From: Actinomadura hallensis
Lineage (GTDB): Bacteria > Actinomycetota > Actinomycetes > Streptosporangiales > Streptosporangiaceae
Direction of reading: 5' to 3'
DNA length: 64,000 nucleotides
NCBI RefSeq assembly: GCF_006716765.1
Contig: NZ_VFPO01000001.1
Span: 6,386,001 to 6,450,000 of the forward strand
Shown here one piece after another: positions 15,412 through 24,132 of this stretch. Within the stretch, counting starts at the first letter, position 1; every line of letters begins with the position of its first letter. Below the pieces are notes generated by a model. It was not told where the DNA came from. It searched no databases and saw only the letters and a program-made list of their open reading frames with translations. A program made the position numbers and the translations under genes.

Positions 15412-16110
15412 TCAGCCGCGGGCCGCGGCTTCCCCGGTTTCGCCGGGGCCGCCGACGCCGTGCCGGACGGCGTACAGCGCCGCCTGCGTCCGATCCTGGA
15501 CTCCCAGTTTCATGAGCAGATTACTGACGTGCGTCTTGACCGTCTTCTCGGAGACCACGAGCGCGCGGGCGATCTCCCGGTTGGACCTCCCCCGCGCGAT
15601 GTGCACGAGCACCTCCCGTTCCCGTTCGGTCAGCGCGGCCATGCCGCGGTCGTCTCGGTCCGCCGCGCCGTCCGCCAGCATCGCCTCGGCCGCGTCGGGC
15701 GCGAACAGCACGTGCCCGTCGTTGACCGCCCGGATCGCCTGCACGAGCGCCTGCGGGTCGACGTCCTTGTACAGGTACCCGGCCGCGCCCGCCTGCACCG
15801 CCGGCAGCACGTGCCCGCGCTCGGTGACGCTGGTGAGGACCAGGACCCGTGAAGCCACCCCCCGAGCCTTCAGCTCCGTCAGCGCGGCCAAGCCGTCGGC
15901 GCCCGGCATCTTGAGGTCCAGGAGCACGATATCGGGCCGGAGCGATTCGGCCAGTTTCACGGCCGACACGCCGTCCTCGGCCTCGCCGACGACCTCGATG
16001 TCGTCCTGGATGCCGAGGAACGTGCGGAGCCCCTGCCGCACCACCGGATGGTCGTCGGCGATGAGGACCCTGATCACTCCGCCTTGCGGACCCGAGCCGT
16101 TGTCGGTCAC
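15412..16110 (-). CDS. NarL/LuxR-family response regulator
   Basis: Two-component transcription regulator of 232 aa. The receiver domain has the acidic pocket DD (19-20), phospho-acceptor D65 (LLDLKMPG), T (VLTS) and K (YLYKD). The C-terminal LuxR helix-turn-helix reads LTEREREVLVHIARGRSNREIA...VSEKTVKTHVSNLL. The GTG start overlaps the kinase stop as GTGA, so translation is coupled. The cognate kinase is encoded immediately upstream. The target genes are not visible. Confidence 0.94.
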   Translation of the reverse strand: MTDNGSGPQGGVIRVLIADDHPVVRQGLRTFLGIQDDIEVVGEAEDGVSAVKLAESLRPDIVLLDLKMPGADGLAALTELKARGVASRVLVLTSVTERGHVLPAVQAGAAGYLYKDVDPQALVQAIRAVNDGHVLFAPDAAEAMLADGAADRDDRGMAALTEREREVLVHIARGRSNREIARALVVSEKTVKTHVSNLLMKLGVQDRTQAALYAVRHGVGGPGETGEAAARG

Positions 16111-17249
16111 AGCGGCACCTCCAGCCGGACGGTCGTGCCCTCCCCCGGCCGGGCCTCGATCGTGAGCTCCCCTCCGATCGAGTTCGCCCGTTCGCGCATG
16201 GACGCGAGCCCCAGCCCGTTCTGCGGTTCGGACGCGTCGGACGCGTCGAACCCCGAGCCGTCGTCGGCGACCTCCAGCACGGCGCGCCCGTCCTCGGTCG
16301 CCAGGCTCACCCGCACCGTCCGCGCCTTGGCGTGCCGCAGCGCGTTGTAGAGGGCCTCCTGGGTGATGCGGAACGCGACGGCCTCGTGCTCCTCCGGCAG
16401 GACGACGGCCTCGTCCGCGGTGATGCGGACGTTCGCCTCGTGCGCGCGGTCGAGGACCTCGACGTGCTTGCGCAGCGAGGGGACCAGCCCGTCCGCCAGG
16501 TCCGCCGGGCGCAGCTCGAAGATCACGGCGCGGAGCTCGTTGAGCGCCCCCGCGGCGAGCCGCTCGACCTCCTCCAGCTCCCGGGCGGCGCGGGCGGGGT
16601 CCCGCTCGGCGAGGGCGGCCGCGGTGCGGGCGGTGAGACGCAGCGAGAACAGCTTCTGCGCGACCGCGTCGTGCAGCTCGCGGGCCATGCGGTTGCGTTC
16701 GGCGACGACCGTCAGCTCGCGGTTGCGCTCGTAGAGCCGGGCGTTGGTGATGGCGATCGCCGCGTGCGCGGCGAACAGCGTGAGCAGCTCCTCGTCGTCC
16801 TCGGTGAAGCCGCCGGGGCGCCGCTTGTTGGCCAGGAAGACGATGCCGAGGACGTCCTCGCCGTCCAGGATCGGCACGCCCAGGAAGTCCTTCAGGACGG
16901 GGTGCGCGGCGGGCCAGCCCTCGAACTCGGGCTCCCTGCGGATGTCGCCGAGCCGTTTCGGCGTGTCGCTCTTCAGCATCGCGGCGAGCATGCCGTGCTG
17001 GCGGGGCAGCGGCCCGATCCGCTCCCACTCCTCCTCCGTGACGCCCTCGACGACGAACTCGGCGAACGAGCCCTCGTCGTCCGGGACGCCGAGCGCGGCG
17101 TAGCGGGCGTCCAGCAGCTGCGCGGCCGCCCGGACGATCACCTGGAGGACCTCGTGCACGGACAGGTGGCGGGTCACGGCGAGCACGGCCGAGCTGACGG
17201 CGTGCAGGGTCGCGCCCTGGTCTCCGCAGCCGCCGTTCTCGGTCGTCAT
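16107..17249 (-). CDS. GAF-domain sensor histidine kinase (HisKA_3 / NarL type)
   Basis: 380 aa. A GAF domain covers about residues 15-175 (ATLHAVSSAVLAVTRHLS ... ITNARLYERNREL). The dimerisation/phospho-acceptor helix has H193 in MARELHDAVAQKLF. The ATPase domain shows ITQEALYNALRHA (N box), EVADDGSGFD (G1) and GLGLASMRERA (G2). No membrane segment is seen, so it senses a cytoplasmic or redox/gas ligand through GAF. The ATG at 17249 has GAGAGG upstream, but the frame stays open to 17459 through a 12-bp tandem repeat coding (DEFR)n-like units, so a longer form is possible. Confidence 0.92.
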   Translation of the reverse strand: MTTENGGCGDQGATLHAVSSAVLAVTRHLSVHEVLQVIVRAAAQLLDARYAALGVPDDEGSFAEFVVEGVTEEEWERIGPLPRQHGMLAAMLKSDTPKRLGDIRREPEFEGWPAAHPVLKDFLGVPILDGEDVLGIVFLANKRRPGGFTEDDEELLTLFAAHAAIAITNARLYERNRELTVVAERNRMARELHDAVAQKLFSLRLTARTAAALAERDPARAARELEEVERLAAGALNELRAVIFELRPADLADGLVPSLRKHVEVLDRAHEANVRITADEAVVLPEEHEAVAFRITQEALYNALRHAKARTVRVSLATEDGRAVLEVADDGSGFDASDASEPQNGLGLASMRERANSIGGELTIEARPGEGTTVRLEVPL

Positions 17250-17612
17250 CCGGCCTCTCGTCTCCCGTGGTGGCCCGTGTCGGAACTCGTCCCGAAACTC
17301 GTCCCGAAACTCGTCCTGAAGCTCGTCCTGGAACTCGCGCCGGAACTTGCGCCGCGACCCGCGCCGAAGCCCGTGGTCGAGCGCGTTTCCGCGCCTACAT
17401 GTGAAGACCGTACTCGGTGGCCGGGTCTTCTCGCTCTCCTCACGAAAGGCACATTGCACCCGGTTTCGGCCGACCGGATCACCGGTTCGGGACAGCGCAC
17501 CTCCGGGTGCCGCGGAGGCGGTCGCCGGACCCCGGTCCTAGGACCATGTGACCAGCCCGCGGGGACCCGCTGACCGATGTTCTGAGCTGCGCGGATTCCT
17601 AGCGTCGGTGGC
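17250..17612. other. Divergent promoter region with in-frame 12-bp tandem repeat
   Basis: Between the kinase and the SDR gene. CTCGTC-type units recur every 12 bp at 17286, 17298, 17310, 17322, 17334 and 17346. Since 12 is a multiple of 3 the kinase frame stays open across them. The remainder holds the two divergent promoters; I see no further gene. Confidence 0.6.
17286..17357. repeat. Six-copy 12-bp tandem repeat upstream of the histidine kinase
   Basis: The unit is close to CTCGTCCCGAAA, drifting toward CTCGCGCCGGAA in later copies. On the minus strand it reads as repeated Phe-Arg-Asp-Glu. It either extends the kinase N-terminus or forms its leader. Confidence 0.75.
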
Positions 17613-18302
17613 ATGGGTACAGCACTGATCACAGGGGCCTCGCGCGGGCTCGGCCGCGCGCTCGCCCGCGAACTCGTCCGGGACGGCTGGCACGTCGTCG
17701 TCGACGCGCGCGACGCGGACGCCCTGGCGGCGGCCGCCGAGGAGATCGCCGGAGAGGACGGCGGCGGGAGCGTCACGGCCGTCGCCGGGGACGTCGCCGA
17801 CCCCGCGCACCGCGCCGACCTCGTCCGGGCGGTGGACGGCGGGCTCGACCTGCTCGTCAACAACGCGAGCACCCTCGGGCCGACGCCGATGCCGAAGCTG
17901 GCCGACCTGCCCGTCGCCGACCTCGCCGCCACGTTCGCGACGAACGTCCTCGCACCGCTCGCCCTCATCCAGGACCTCCTGCCGAGCCTCCGGGAGCGCG
18001 GCGGCGCGATCCTCAACATCACGTCGGACGCGGCCGTGGAGAACTACGAGACCTGGGGCGGCTACGGGTCGTCCAAGGCGGCCCTGGAGCAGCTGTCGAA
18101 CGTCCTGGCCGCCGAAGAGCCCGACGTCGCCGTGTGGTGGGCGGACCCCGGCGAGATGAACACCGCCATGCTGCGCGCGGCCGGGGAGGACGCCGACTCC
18201 GCCCCGCCCCCCGAGGAGGCCGCCGCGGCGTTCCGCCGCCTGATCGAGGAACGTCCGCCCAGCGGCAGGCACCGCGCCGCCGACCTGGCCGCCGCACGAT
18301 GA
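17613..18302 (+). CDS. Short-chain dehydrogenase/reductase
   Basis: NAD(P)-dependent oxidoreductase of 229 aa. Cofactor motif TGASRGLG at 8-15, NNAS near residue 88, catalytic Ser in NITSDAA and the YGSSK pair (Tyr and Lys of YxxxK) are present. The segment after the active site (WWADPGEMNTAM) is typical of reductases with an open substrate loop. The stop TGA overlaps the ATG of the next small frame (ATGA). The substrate is unknown. Confidence 0.88.
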   Translation: MGTALITGASRGLGRALARELVRDGWHVVVDARDADALAAAAEEIAGEDGGGSVTAVAGDVADPAHRADLVRAVDGGLDLLVNNASTLGPTPMPKLADLPVADLAATFATNVLAPLALIQDLLPSLRERGGAILNITSDAAVENYETWGGYGSSKAALEQLSNVLAAEEPDVAVWWADPGEMNTAMLRAAGEDADSAPPPEEAAAAFRRLIEERPPSGRHRAADLAAAR

Positions 18303-18601
18303 CGGCCGTCCCGGAGCCCGGACCCCTGCCGCCCGGCGGCCCGCGGCGCCCGGCCCCTCCGCCGCCGCCCGACCCATCCGTCGCCGGCCGGCCGGGCTCC
18401 GGCGGCGCCCGCCCCGGCGCCGGGCCAGGCGCCTCCGGGAAGACGTTCGCCTCCCGCACCGCTCACACCTCCCTCGTCGCTCTCGCTCTCGCCTCCCCCA
18501 CCGCTCGCATCTCTCGCACCCGTCTCGCCTCCCTCACCGCTCTCGCCGCGGTCGCCGTCTCCGGCGCGGTCGCGGCGCTCCGGCCGGAGGTCCGGAAATG
18601 A
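18299..18601 (+). CDS. Possible bridging ORF between SDR and QueA-like genes (doubtful)
   Basis: A 100-aa frame whose ATG overlaps the SDR stop (ATGA) and whose stop overlaps the QueA-like start (ATGA). The first half is Pro/Gly-rich and disordered (PPPPPPDPS). The second half is Ser/Thr/Ala/Leu-rich and could form one membrane helix (LTALAAVAVSGAVAAL) before a short basic tail. Its DNA contains three degenerate copies of a TCGCCTCCC-CACCGCTC unit (about 18447-18540). It may be a translated relay ORF, a decayed gene, or repeat DNA whose only effect is to couple the flanking genes. I recognise no family. Confidence 0.35.
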   Translation: MTAVPEPGPLPPGGPRRPAPPPPPDPSVAGRPGSGGARPGAGPGASGKTFASRTAHTSLVALALASPTARISRTRLASLTALAAVAVSGAVAALRPEVRK

Positions 18602-19650
18602 CCGTCGAATTCACGCTCCCTCCCGCGCTGGAGGCGCACGAGCCGCCCGAGGCGCGCGGCCGGACCCGCGACGGGGTCCGGCTCCTCGTCTCGCGCCGCG
18701 CCACCGGCGAGATCTCCCATCACGCGTTCCGTGACCTGCCCTCGCTGCTCGACCCGGGCGACGTCCTCGTGGTCAACACGTCGTCCACGCTGCCCGCGGC
18801 CGTGCGGCTCGACAGGATCAGCGTCCACTTCTCCACGCCCGTGCCGGGCGGGGACGACAAACTGTGGACAGTCGAGCTGCGACGCCTCACCGGCAAGACC
18901 AGCAGCCCCTATTCGGGCGGACGTTCCGGCGAATGGATCCCCATGCCCGGTGGCGTCACCCTCACCCTGGTGGAACGGCATGCAAGCGGGGAGCCAGGCC
19001 ATCGCAGGGTCTCCGACCGGCTGTGGCGCGCCAGGCTCAGCACCGACGTCGTCCCTTACCTGCGTCGCCACGGGACGCCCATCCGGTACGGCTACGTGCG
19101 CCGCGACTGGCCCGCCGCCGCGTACCAGACCGTCTTCGCCCACGACCGGGCGGCGGGCAGCGCCGAGATGCCGAGCGCCGCGCGTCCCTTCACCCCCGAG
19201 CTGGTCACCCGCCTGGTCTCCCGCGGCGTCCACATCGCCCCGATCACGCTGCACACGGGAGTCGCGTCCCCTGAGGCGCACGAACCCCCGTACGCCGAGC
19301 GGTACGAGGTCCCCGGGCCGACGGCCGCGCTGGTCGAGCACGTCCGCTCCCGCGGGGGACGGGTGATCGCGGTCGGCACGACCTCCGTCCGCGCCCTGGA
19401 GACGTCCGTGGACGGCTCAGGACGCGTCCGGGCCTCCGCGGGGTGGACCGACCACGTGGTCACCCCTGAGCGCGGCGTACAGGCCGTCGACGGCCTCCTC
19501 ACCGGCCTGCACGAGCCCAGGTCGTCCCACCTGATGATGCTGACCGCCCTGGCGGGCCCCGACCTGCTCGCCGCCACCTACGAGGCCGCCCTGGCAGAGC
19601 GGTATCTCTGGCACGAGTTCGGGGACGTCAACCTCCTCCTCCCGGGATAG
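18598..19650 (+). CDS. QueA-like S-adenosylmethionine:tRNA ribosyltransferase-isomerase homologue
   Basis: 350 aa. Resembles QueA, which adds the epoxycyclopentane group of queuosine to tRNA. Recognisable blocks are DPGDVLVVNTSSTLPA, YQTVFA, GSAEMPSAARPFTPEL, HIAPITLHTGV, GTTSVRALE and VDGLLTGLHEPRSSHLMMLTALAG. These diverge from classical QueA, which has PTAGLHFT, LHVGAGTF and TNFHLPKSTL at the matching places. No other queuosine gene is visible, and most actinobacteria lack the pathway, so the real substrate may differ. The ATG overlaps the stop of the preceding small frame. Confidence 0.8.
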   Translation: MTVEFTLPPALEAHEPPEARGRTRDGVRLLVSRRATGEISHHAFRDLPSLLDPGDVLVVNTSSTLPAAVRLDRISVHFSTPVPGGDDKLWTVELRRLTGKTSSPYSGGRSGEWIPMPGGVTLTLVERHASGEPGHRRVSDRLWRARLSTDVVPYLRRHGTPIRYGYVRRDWPAAAYQTVFAHDRAAGSAEMPSAARPFTPELVTRLVSRGVHIAPITLHTGVASPEAHEPPYAERYEVPGPTAALVEHVRSRGGRVIAVGTTSVRALETSVDGSGRVRASAGWTDHVVTPERGVQAVDGLLTGLHEPRSSHLMMLTALAGPDLLAATYEAALAERYLWHEFGDVNLLLPG

Positions 19651-19718
19651 CGCCGCGTCTCGCATGGCGGACCTGACGCACGAGCCGCACGTCACGGCCG
19701 GTACCGTTGGGAACAGCT

Positions 19719-20942
19719 ATGGACGGGTCAGGACAGCGCACGCTCCTCATCACACTCACCGGCCGCGACCGCCCCGGCGTGACGTCGCGTCTCTTCAGGA
19801 CACTCGCGGAGTTCCCCCTCACCGTCGCCGACGTCGAGCAGGTCGTCATCCGCGGCCGGCTCATACTCGGCGTGCTGCTCGCCTACAGCGAGGGCGCCGA
19901 CATCGGGCGGGTGTGGAACGCCGCCGAACGCGTCGCCAACGACCTCGACATGGAGGTCGAGCTGTCCACGGGCCGCAACAAGCGGATGCCGAAGCGCAGC
20001 GGCCGCCTCCACGTCACGGTGCTCGGCGCCCCGCTGAAGCCGGCCGCGATGGCGGGCATCGCGGGCCGCATCTCCGCGCACGGCGCCAACATCGACCGCA
20101 TCGAGCGGCTCGCGCAGAACCCCGTCACCTGCATCGAGATGGACGTCTCCGGCGCCGACCCCGACGCGCTCCGCGCCGCGCTGACCGCCGAGGCCGCCGA
20201 GCAGCAGGTCGACGTCGCCGTCCAGCAGGGCGGCCTGCACCGGCGCGCCAAGCGGCTCATCGTCATGGACGTCGACTCCACCCTCATCCAGGGCGAGGTC
20301 ATCGAGCTGCTCGCCGAGCACGCCGGCTGCCTCGACGAGGTCGCCAAGGTCACCGAGGCCGCCATGCGCGGCGAGCTCGACTTCGAGGGCTCCCTGCGCG
20401 AGCGGGTCGCGCTGCTCGCCGGGCTCGACGCGTCCGCCATAGACGAGGTCCGCGGCAAGCTCAAGCTGGCCGCCGGGGCCCGCACGATGGTCCGGACCCT
20501 CAAGCGCCTCGACTACAAGTTCGCCATCGTCAGCGGCGGCTTCACCCAGGTCACCGACGCCCTCGTCGAGGACCTCGGCATCGACTACTCCTCCGCCAAC
20601 ACGCTGGAGATCGAGAACGGCAAGATCACCGGACGGGTGCACGGCCCGGTCATCGACCGCGCCGGCAAGGCCGAGGCGCTCCGGCGCTTCGCCCGCGAGG
20701 CCGGCGTCCCCCTCAGCCAGACGGTCGCGATCGGCGACGGCGCCAACGACCTGGACATGCTCCAGGCCGCCGGGCTGGGCATCGCCTACAACGCGAAGCC
20801 CGTCGTCCGGGAGGCCGCCGACACCGCCGTCAACGTCCCCTACCTGGACACGATCGTCTTCCTCCTGGGCATCTCCCGCGAGGAGGTCGAGGCCGCCGAC
20901 GCCCTCGACCTCCAGGCGGACGAGGCCCCGGCCGCCTCGTAG
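19719..20942 (+). CDS. serB: Phosphoserine phosphatase SerB with N-terminal ACT domains
   Basis: Last step of serine biosynthesis: hydrolysis of phosphoserine. 407 aa. Residues 1-170 hold two ACT-like regulatory domains (LLITLTGRDRPGVTSRLF; LHVTVLGAPLKPAAMAGIAGRI), the arrangement of mycobacterial SerB2. The HAD catalytic domain has D184/D186 in MDVDSTLI, the SGG motif (FAIVSGGFTQV), the conserved Lys (GKAEALRRFA) and GDGANDLDML. The ATG at 19719 is preferred to the TTG at 19707. A weak GGGA lies upstream, and a -10-like TACCGT is close to the start, so a very short leader is possible. Confidence 0.95.
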   Translation: MDGSGQRTLLITLTGRDRPGVTSRLFRTLAEFPLTVADVEQVVIRGRLILGVLLAYSEGADIGRVWNAAERVANDLDMEVELSTGRNKRMPKRSGRLHVTVLGAPLKPAAMAGIAGRISAHGANIDRIERLAQNPVTCIEMDVSGADPDALRAALTAEAAEQQVDVAVQQGGLHRRAKRLIVMDVDSTLIQGEVIELLAEHAGCLDEVAKVTEAAMRGELDFEGSLRERVALLAGLDASAIDEVRGKLKLAAGARTMVRTLKRLDYKFAIVSGGFTQVTDALVEDLGIDYSSANTLEIENGKITGRVHGPVIDRAGKAEALRRFAREAGVPLSQTVAIGDGANDLDMLQAAGLGIAYNAKPVVREAADTAVNVPYLDTIVFLLGISREEVEAADALDLQADEAPAAS

Positions 20943-20970
20943 CCGGCGGAGAGCGGAACTGCGCGCCCGG

Positions 20971-23298
20971 GTGCGGCTGAGGCGGCGGGATCGGTCACCC
21001 GCCGGGGCCCCGGCTGACGACCGGGACGACGCGGACGGCGCCGGCGGCGGGCTGCCGGCCCGGCTGCGGGGCGCCTACGTCCAGGCCCACGGCCGCGCGG
21101 CGCCGCTGTACGGGGCCGCCGCCGCGGTGGCGATGACGGTCCCGCTGCTCTTCGGCGCGGTGACCGGGCACGGCGTCCAGGGCTCGATGGTCGCGCTCGG
21201 CGCGTACCTGGTGGCGCTGCGCGCCCCCGAGGGGCCGTACGGGGCGCGGGCCCGGAACCTCGCGATCGGGGTCCTCGTCGTGGCGATCGGGTCCGCGGTC
21301 GGCGGCCTCCTCGCCGAACGCGCGTGGCTGCCGGTCGCCGTGGTGCCGCCGCTGATCGCGCTGGGCGCCGCCGTCCCCCGGATCGGCCCGACCGCCGGGC
21401 TGGCGGTGCTGCTCAGCGCCGTCCGGCCGCCGTCCGACGTCCTCGTCACCGGGCTCCTGGAACTCCTCGGCGGGATGCTCGTCGCCGGGCTGCTGCTCGC
21501 GCCGTGGCCGGCGCGGCGGCTGCGGCCGCTGCGGGGGGCGCTCAGCGAGGCCGCCGACGCCGTCGCCGAGGCGCTGGACGCCGTCGCGCAGGACGTCGAG
21601 GGAGGGGACGGCGGGCCCCTCGACGCCGTCCACGTGACGAATCCCGACCTGCGGGCCATCACCCGCATCCCCGACTGGGAGGCCAAGCGGCGGGCCGCGT
21701 CGGAGGCGCTGACGGCCGCGCGCGCCACCTACGCGCTGTACCGGTCCGGGCGCGGCAGGCGCGACCCCACGCGGGCGGAGCGGCTCATCGAGGCGCTGGC
21801 CCGCGTCCTCCACGAGACGGTGACGCTGCAGGCCGTCCTGGAGGCCGCCAAGAACTATCCGCCCGACCGCGAATGGCGGGAGGAGACCCAGACCGCGATC
21901 TGGGCGCTGGCGGCGCGGCTGCGGCTGATCTCCGGCTCGATCGCCAGCGGGGGGCAGATGCCGCTGGGCCGCGAGGAGTCCGCCGCCGTCCGGCGGATGG
22001 GCCGGGCCGCCGAGCACATCAGGCGCGCGGGACTCGCCGGCGACGAGGACCTCGTCGCGGTCGCGCTGATCGGCCAGGTGCGCCGGTCGATCGACCGCAT
22101 CGCCGGCGAGGTCGCCCACACCCGCCGCCTCACCGCGGGCGGGCTGCGGATCGGGCTGGCGCCGCCGCGGCTGCCCGAGACGCTCGACCCGCGACCGGCC
22201 CTGGAGCGGGTCCGCGGCGCCGTCCGCGCCCGCACCCCCCGGTTCCGGCAGGTGTCGCGGGTCTTCGTGGTCGCGCTGGTGTCGATGGCCCTCGCGGCCG
22301 CGCTGGACCTCCGGTACGGGCACTGGATGACGATCACCGCGATGCTGAGCCTGCGCGCCACCTACGGCGAGACCGTCGAACGGCTCGTGCAGCGCTTCGG
22401 CGGCACCGCGGCCGGGTCGGTCATCGCGGCGGTCATCCTCACGCTCGCCCCCGGGCAGCGCACCATCGCGCTGATCGTGTTCTGCTTCGCGGTCGCCGGG
22501 TTCTCCATGCGCTCGGTGAACCAGACGTACTGGTTCCTGTTCGGGACGCCCCTCGCGATGATGCTGCTGGACTTCTCCACGCCCTCCGACTGGGTCATCG
22601 CCGGCCAGCGGATCGTGCTGACGCTCGCCGGGACGGTCCTGGCGTACCTCGCGGTCCGGCTGCTGTGGCCCGCCGGGCACGCCGAACGGCTCCCGGTGCT
22701 GCTCGGCCGCCTCCTCGACCGGCACGCGGAACTCGTCCGGGCCACCGCGGACGTCCTCGCCGGGGAGCGCGTCCGCCTCCCGCACGACACGATCGTGGCG
22801 GCGGAGCGGTCCGCGGAGGCCGTCGCCGAGGCCCGCACGCGCCTCGGCCAGGAACGGGTCCCCGACGCCGCGCTGATCGCCGAGCTGGGGAGCGCCGTGG
22901 ACGCCGCGCACCGCACCCGCGACCACCTCATCACCATCGCGAAGCTGTCCCGCGAGCAGTCCGTGGACACCGGGCCGATCCCCGAGATCCTCGACCGCCT
23001 CGCCGACCGGTTCGAGGAGGCCGCGGAACTACTGGAGGACGAGGAGCGCGACCCCGCGGCGGAGGCGCTGCCCGAGGAGCTGCGCGAGGAGCTCGACGAC
23101 CTCGACTCCCACCTGTCCACACTGACCAGGCGCCGCCGCGCCGAGATCAAGTCCGGCATCGGGCGGGACGAGTTCACCCCGCTCCGGCACGCCCTCCTCC
23201 AGGTCTCCGGCACCCGGCACACCGTCCACCTCCTCAGCGAGGACACCGAAACGGTCATCGAGTCGTCGCTGAAGGCCGCCGAATCCCGCCGCGCCTGA
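20971..23298 (+). CDS. FUSC-type membrane protein (aromatic acid exporter-like)
   Basis: 775-aa membrane protein with two hydrophobic blocks (about 45-180 and 425-560), each followed by a large charged cytoplasmic region, as in FUSC/YccS/AaeB proteins. The second block holds the family pattern HWMTITAMLSLRATYGETVERLVQRFGGTAAGSVIA. The C-terminal 200 residues are helical and highly charged (EELREELDDLDSHLSTLTRRRRAEI). The GTG at 20971 begins right after serB; no clear ribosome site is present, so the start is approximate. The function is probably efflux of weak organic acids. Confidence 0.85.
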   Translation: MRLRRRDRSPAGAPADDRDDADGAGGGLPARLRGAYVQAHGRAAPLYGAAAAVAMTVPLLFGAVTGHGVQGSMVALGAYLVALRAPEGPYGARARNLAIGVLVVAIGSAVGGLLAERAWLPVAVVPPLIALGAAVPRIGPTAGLAVLLSAVRPPSDVLVTGLLELLGGMLVAGLLLAPWPARRLRPLRGALSEAADAVAEALDAVAQDVEGGDGGPLDAVHVTNPDLRAITRIPDWEAKRRAASEALTAARATYALYRSGRGRRDPTRAERLIEALARVLHETVTLQAVLEAAKNYPPDREWREETQTAIWALAARLRLISGSIASGGQMPLGREESAAVRRMGRAAEHIRRAGLAGDEDLVAVALIGQVRRSIDRIAGEVAHTRRLTAGGLRIGLAPPRLPETLDPRPALERVRGAVRARTPRFRQVSRVFVVALVSMALAAALDLRYGHWMTITAMLSLRATYGETVERLVQRFGGTAAGSVIAAVILTLAPGQRTIALIVFCFAVAGFSMRSVNQTYWFLFGTPLAMMLLDFSTPSDWVIAGQRIVLTLAGTVLAYLAVRLLWPAGHAERLPVLLGRLLDRHAELVRATADVLAGERVRLPHDTIVAAERSAEAVAEARTRLGQERVPDAALIAELGSAVDAAHRTRDHLITIAKLSREQSVDTGPIPEILDRLADRFEEAAELLEDEERDPAAEALPEELREELDDLDSHLSTLTRRRRAEIKSGIGRDEFTPLRHALLQVSGTRHTVHLLSEDTETVIESSLKAAESRRA

Positions 23299-23328
23299 CG
23301 CCGCCCCTCCGGCGGGCGGGCGCCGGCG

Positions 23329-23814
23329 TCAGTCCTTGGGGGTGCGGGTGGTGCGGAGCGTCCCGGCGCCGCGGCGCGCCGCGGCCCAGCCGTCCGGCAG
23401 CTCGATGACGGCGATCGCGCACGTCGGGAAGGTGTTCGGCGCCTCGCCCGTCAGGTCGTGGACGAGCTGGTGGACGGACGGGTTGTGCCCCACCAGCAGC
23501 AGCCGCCGCACGTCGTCCGGGGTCTGGTTCACCAGCGCCAGGAGCCCGTCGGGGTCGTTGTCGTAGATGCCGGACTCGTAGCTCACCTCGCCGCCGACGT
23601 CCAGCAGCGCCAGCGTCTCCCGCGTCCGCGCCGCCGTGGAGCACAGCACCAGGTCCGGGACGAGGTCGTTCGCGCGCAGCCACTCGCCCGCCGCGACGGC
23701 GTCCCGCCGCCCCCGGTCGTTGAGGGTGCGGTCGATGTCGGCGACTCCCAGCCCCGGGAGCGCCTTGGCGTGACGGAGCACGATGAGAGTCGAGGTGCCG
23801 GTGCCCGTGCGCAT
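23329..23814 (-). CDS. SixA-type phosphohistidine phosphatase
   Basis: 161-aa histidine phosphatase superfamily enzyme. The catalytic LRHAKA (RH motif) is near residue 13, D-R-x-L-x-x-R-G follows (DIDRTLNDRGRRDA), and the second catalytic His is in LLLVGHNPSVHQLV. SixA homologues remove phosphate from histidine in phosphorelay proteins. GAGGAGA lies three bases before the ATG at 23814, ruling out the longer open frame. It is followed on the same strand side by the small membrane peptide gene upstream. The partner kinase is unknown. Confidence 0.9.
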   Translation of the reverse strand: MRTGTGTSTLIVLRHAKALPGLGVADIDRTLNDRGRRDAVAAGEWLRANDLVPDLVLCSTAARTRETLALLDVGGEVSYESGIYDNDPDGLLALVNQTPDDVRRLLLVGHNPSVHQLVHDLTGEAPNTFPTCAIAVIELPDGWAAARRGAGTLRTTRTPKD

Positions 23815-23858
23815 CTGTCTCCTCGTCGCAAAGCGTGAGCGGGGTTCCTGCGTGGTGT

Positions 23859-23978
23859 CTACGGGGCCGCGAGGGCGGCGAGGGCCCACAGAAGGAGGAG
23901 GACGCCGAGCATCGCGCCGAACACGATCGCGAAGCCCTTGGCCCCCGACATGGTCGGCTTACCGCCGCCGCTCGTCAC
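23859..23978 (-). CDS. 39-residue single-pass membrane peptide
   Basis: A short gene found by reading the minus strand. GTG at 23978 is preceded by GGAGG with a 4-base gap, a strong ribosome site. The product starts VTSGGGKPTMSGAKG (translated from Met) and continues into one hydrophobic helix (FAIVFGAMLGVLLLLWALAALA). It lies between sixA and hppA, both on the same strand. I recognise no family, but the clean ribosome site and membrane helix argue that it is real. It may be an accessory subunit or a stress peptide. Confidence 0.6.
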   Translation of the reverse strand: MTSGGGKPTMSGAKGFAIVFGAMLGVLLLLWALAALAAP

Positions 23979-24086
23979 AACGCCTCCCGCTGTCGCTCAC
24001 TCCGCGCCCGGCCCGCCGTGACGGGCCGACACGTACAGCGTATGACCGTACCCGGGGTGCTCACGGCACGACCCCCCGCATGCGAG

Positions 24087-24115
24087 AGGGGCCGGCGGCT
24101 GGTCGCCGCCGGCCC
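24087..24115 (-). terminator. Terminator after hppA
   Basis: A perfect 12-bp stem, GGGGCCGGCGGC (24087-24098) with GCCGCCGGCCCC (24104-24115), 5-base loop, 18 bp past the hppA stop. There is no long U-run. Confidence 0.7.
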
Positions 24116-24132
24116 CCCTTTCCCGCTACAGG

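Noticed and set aside
17250..17459. Extended N-terminus of the histidine kinase as the default call
   Set aside because: Open frame but the ATG at 17249 has a ribosome site and a GAF domain follows at once; kept only as an alternative.
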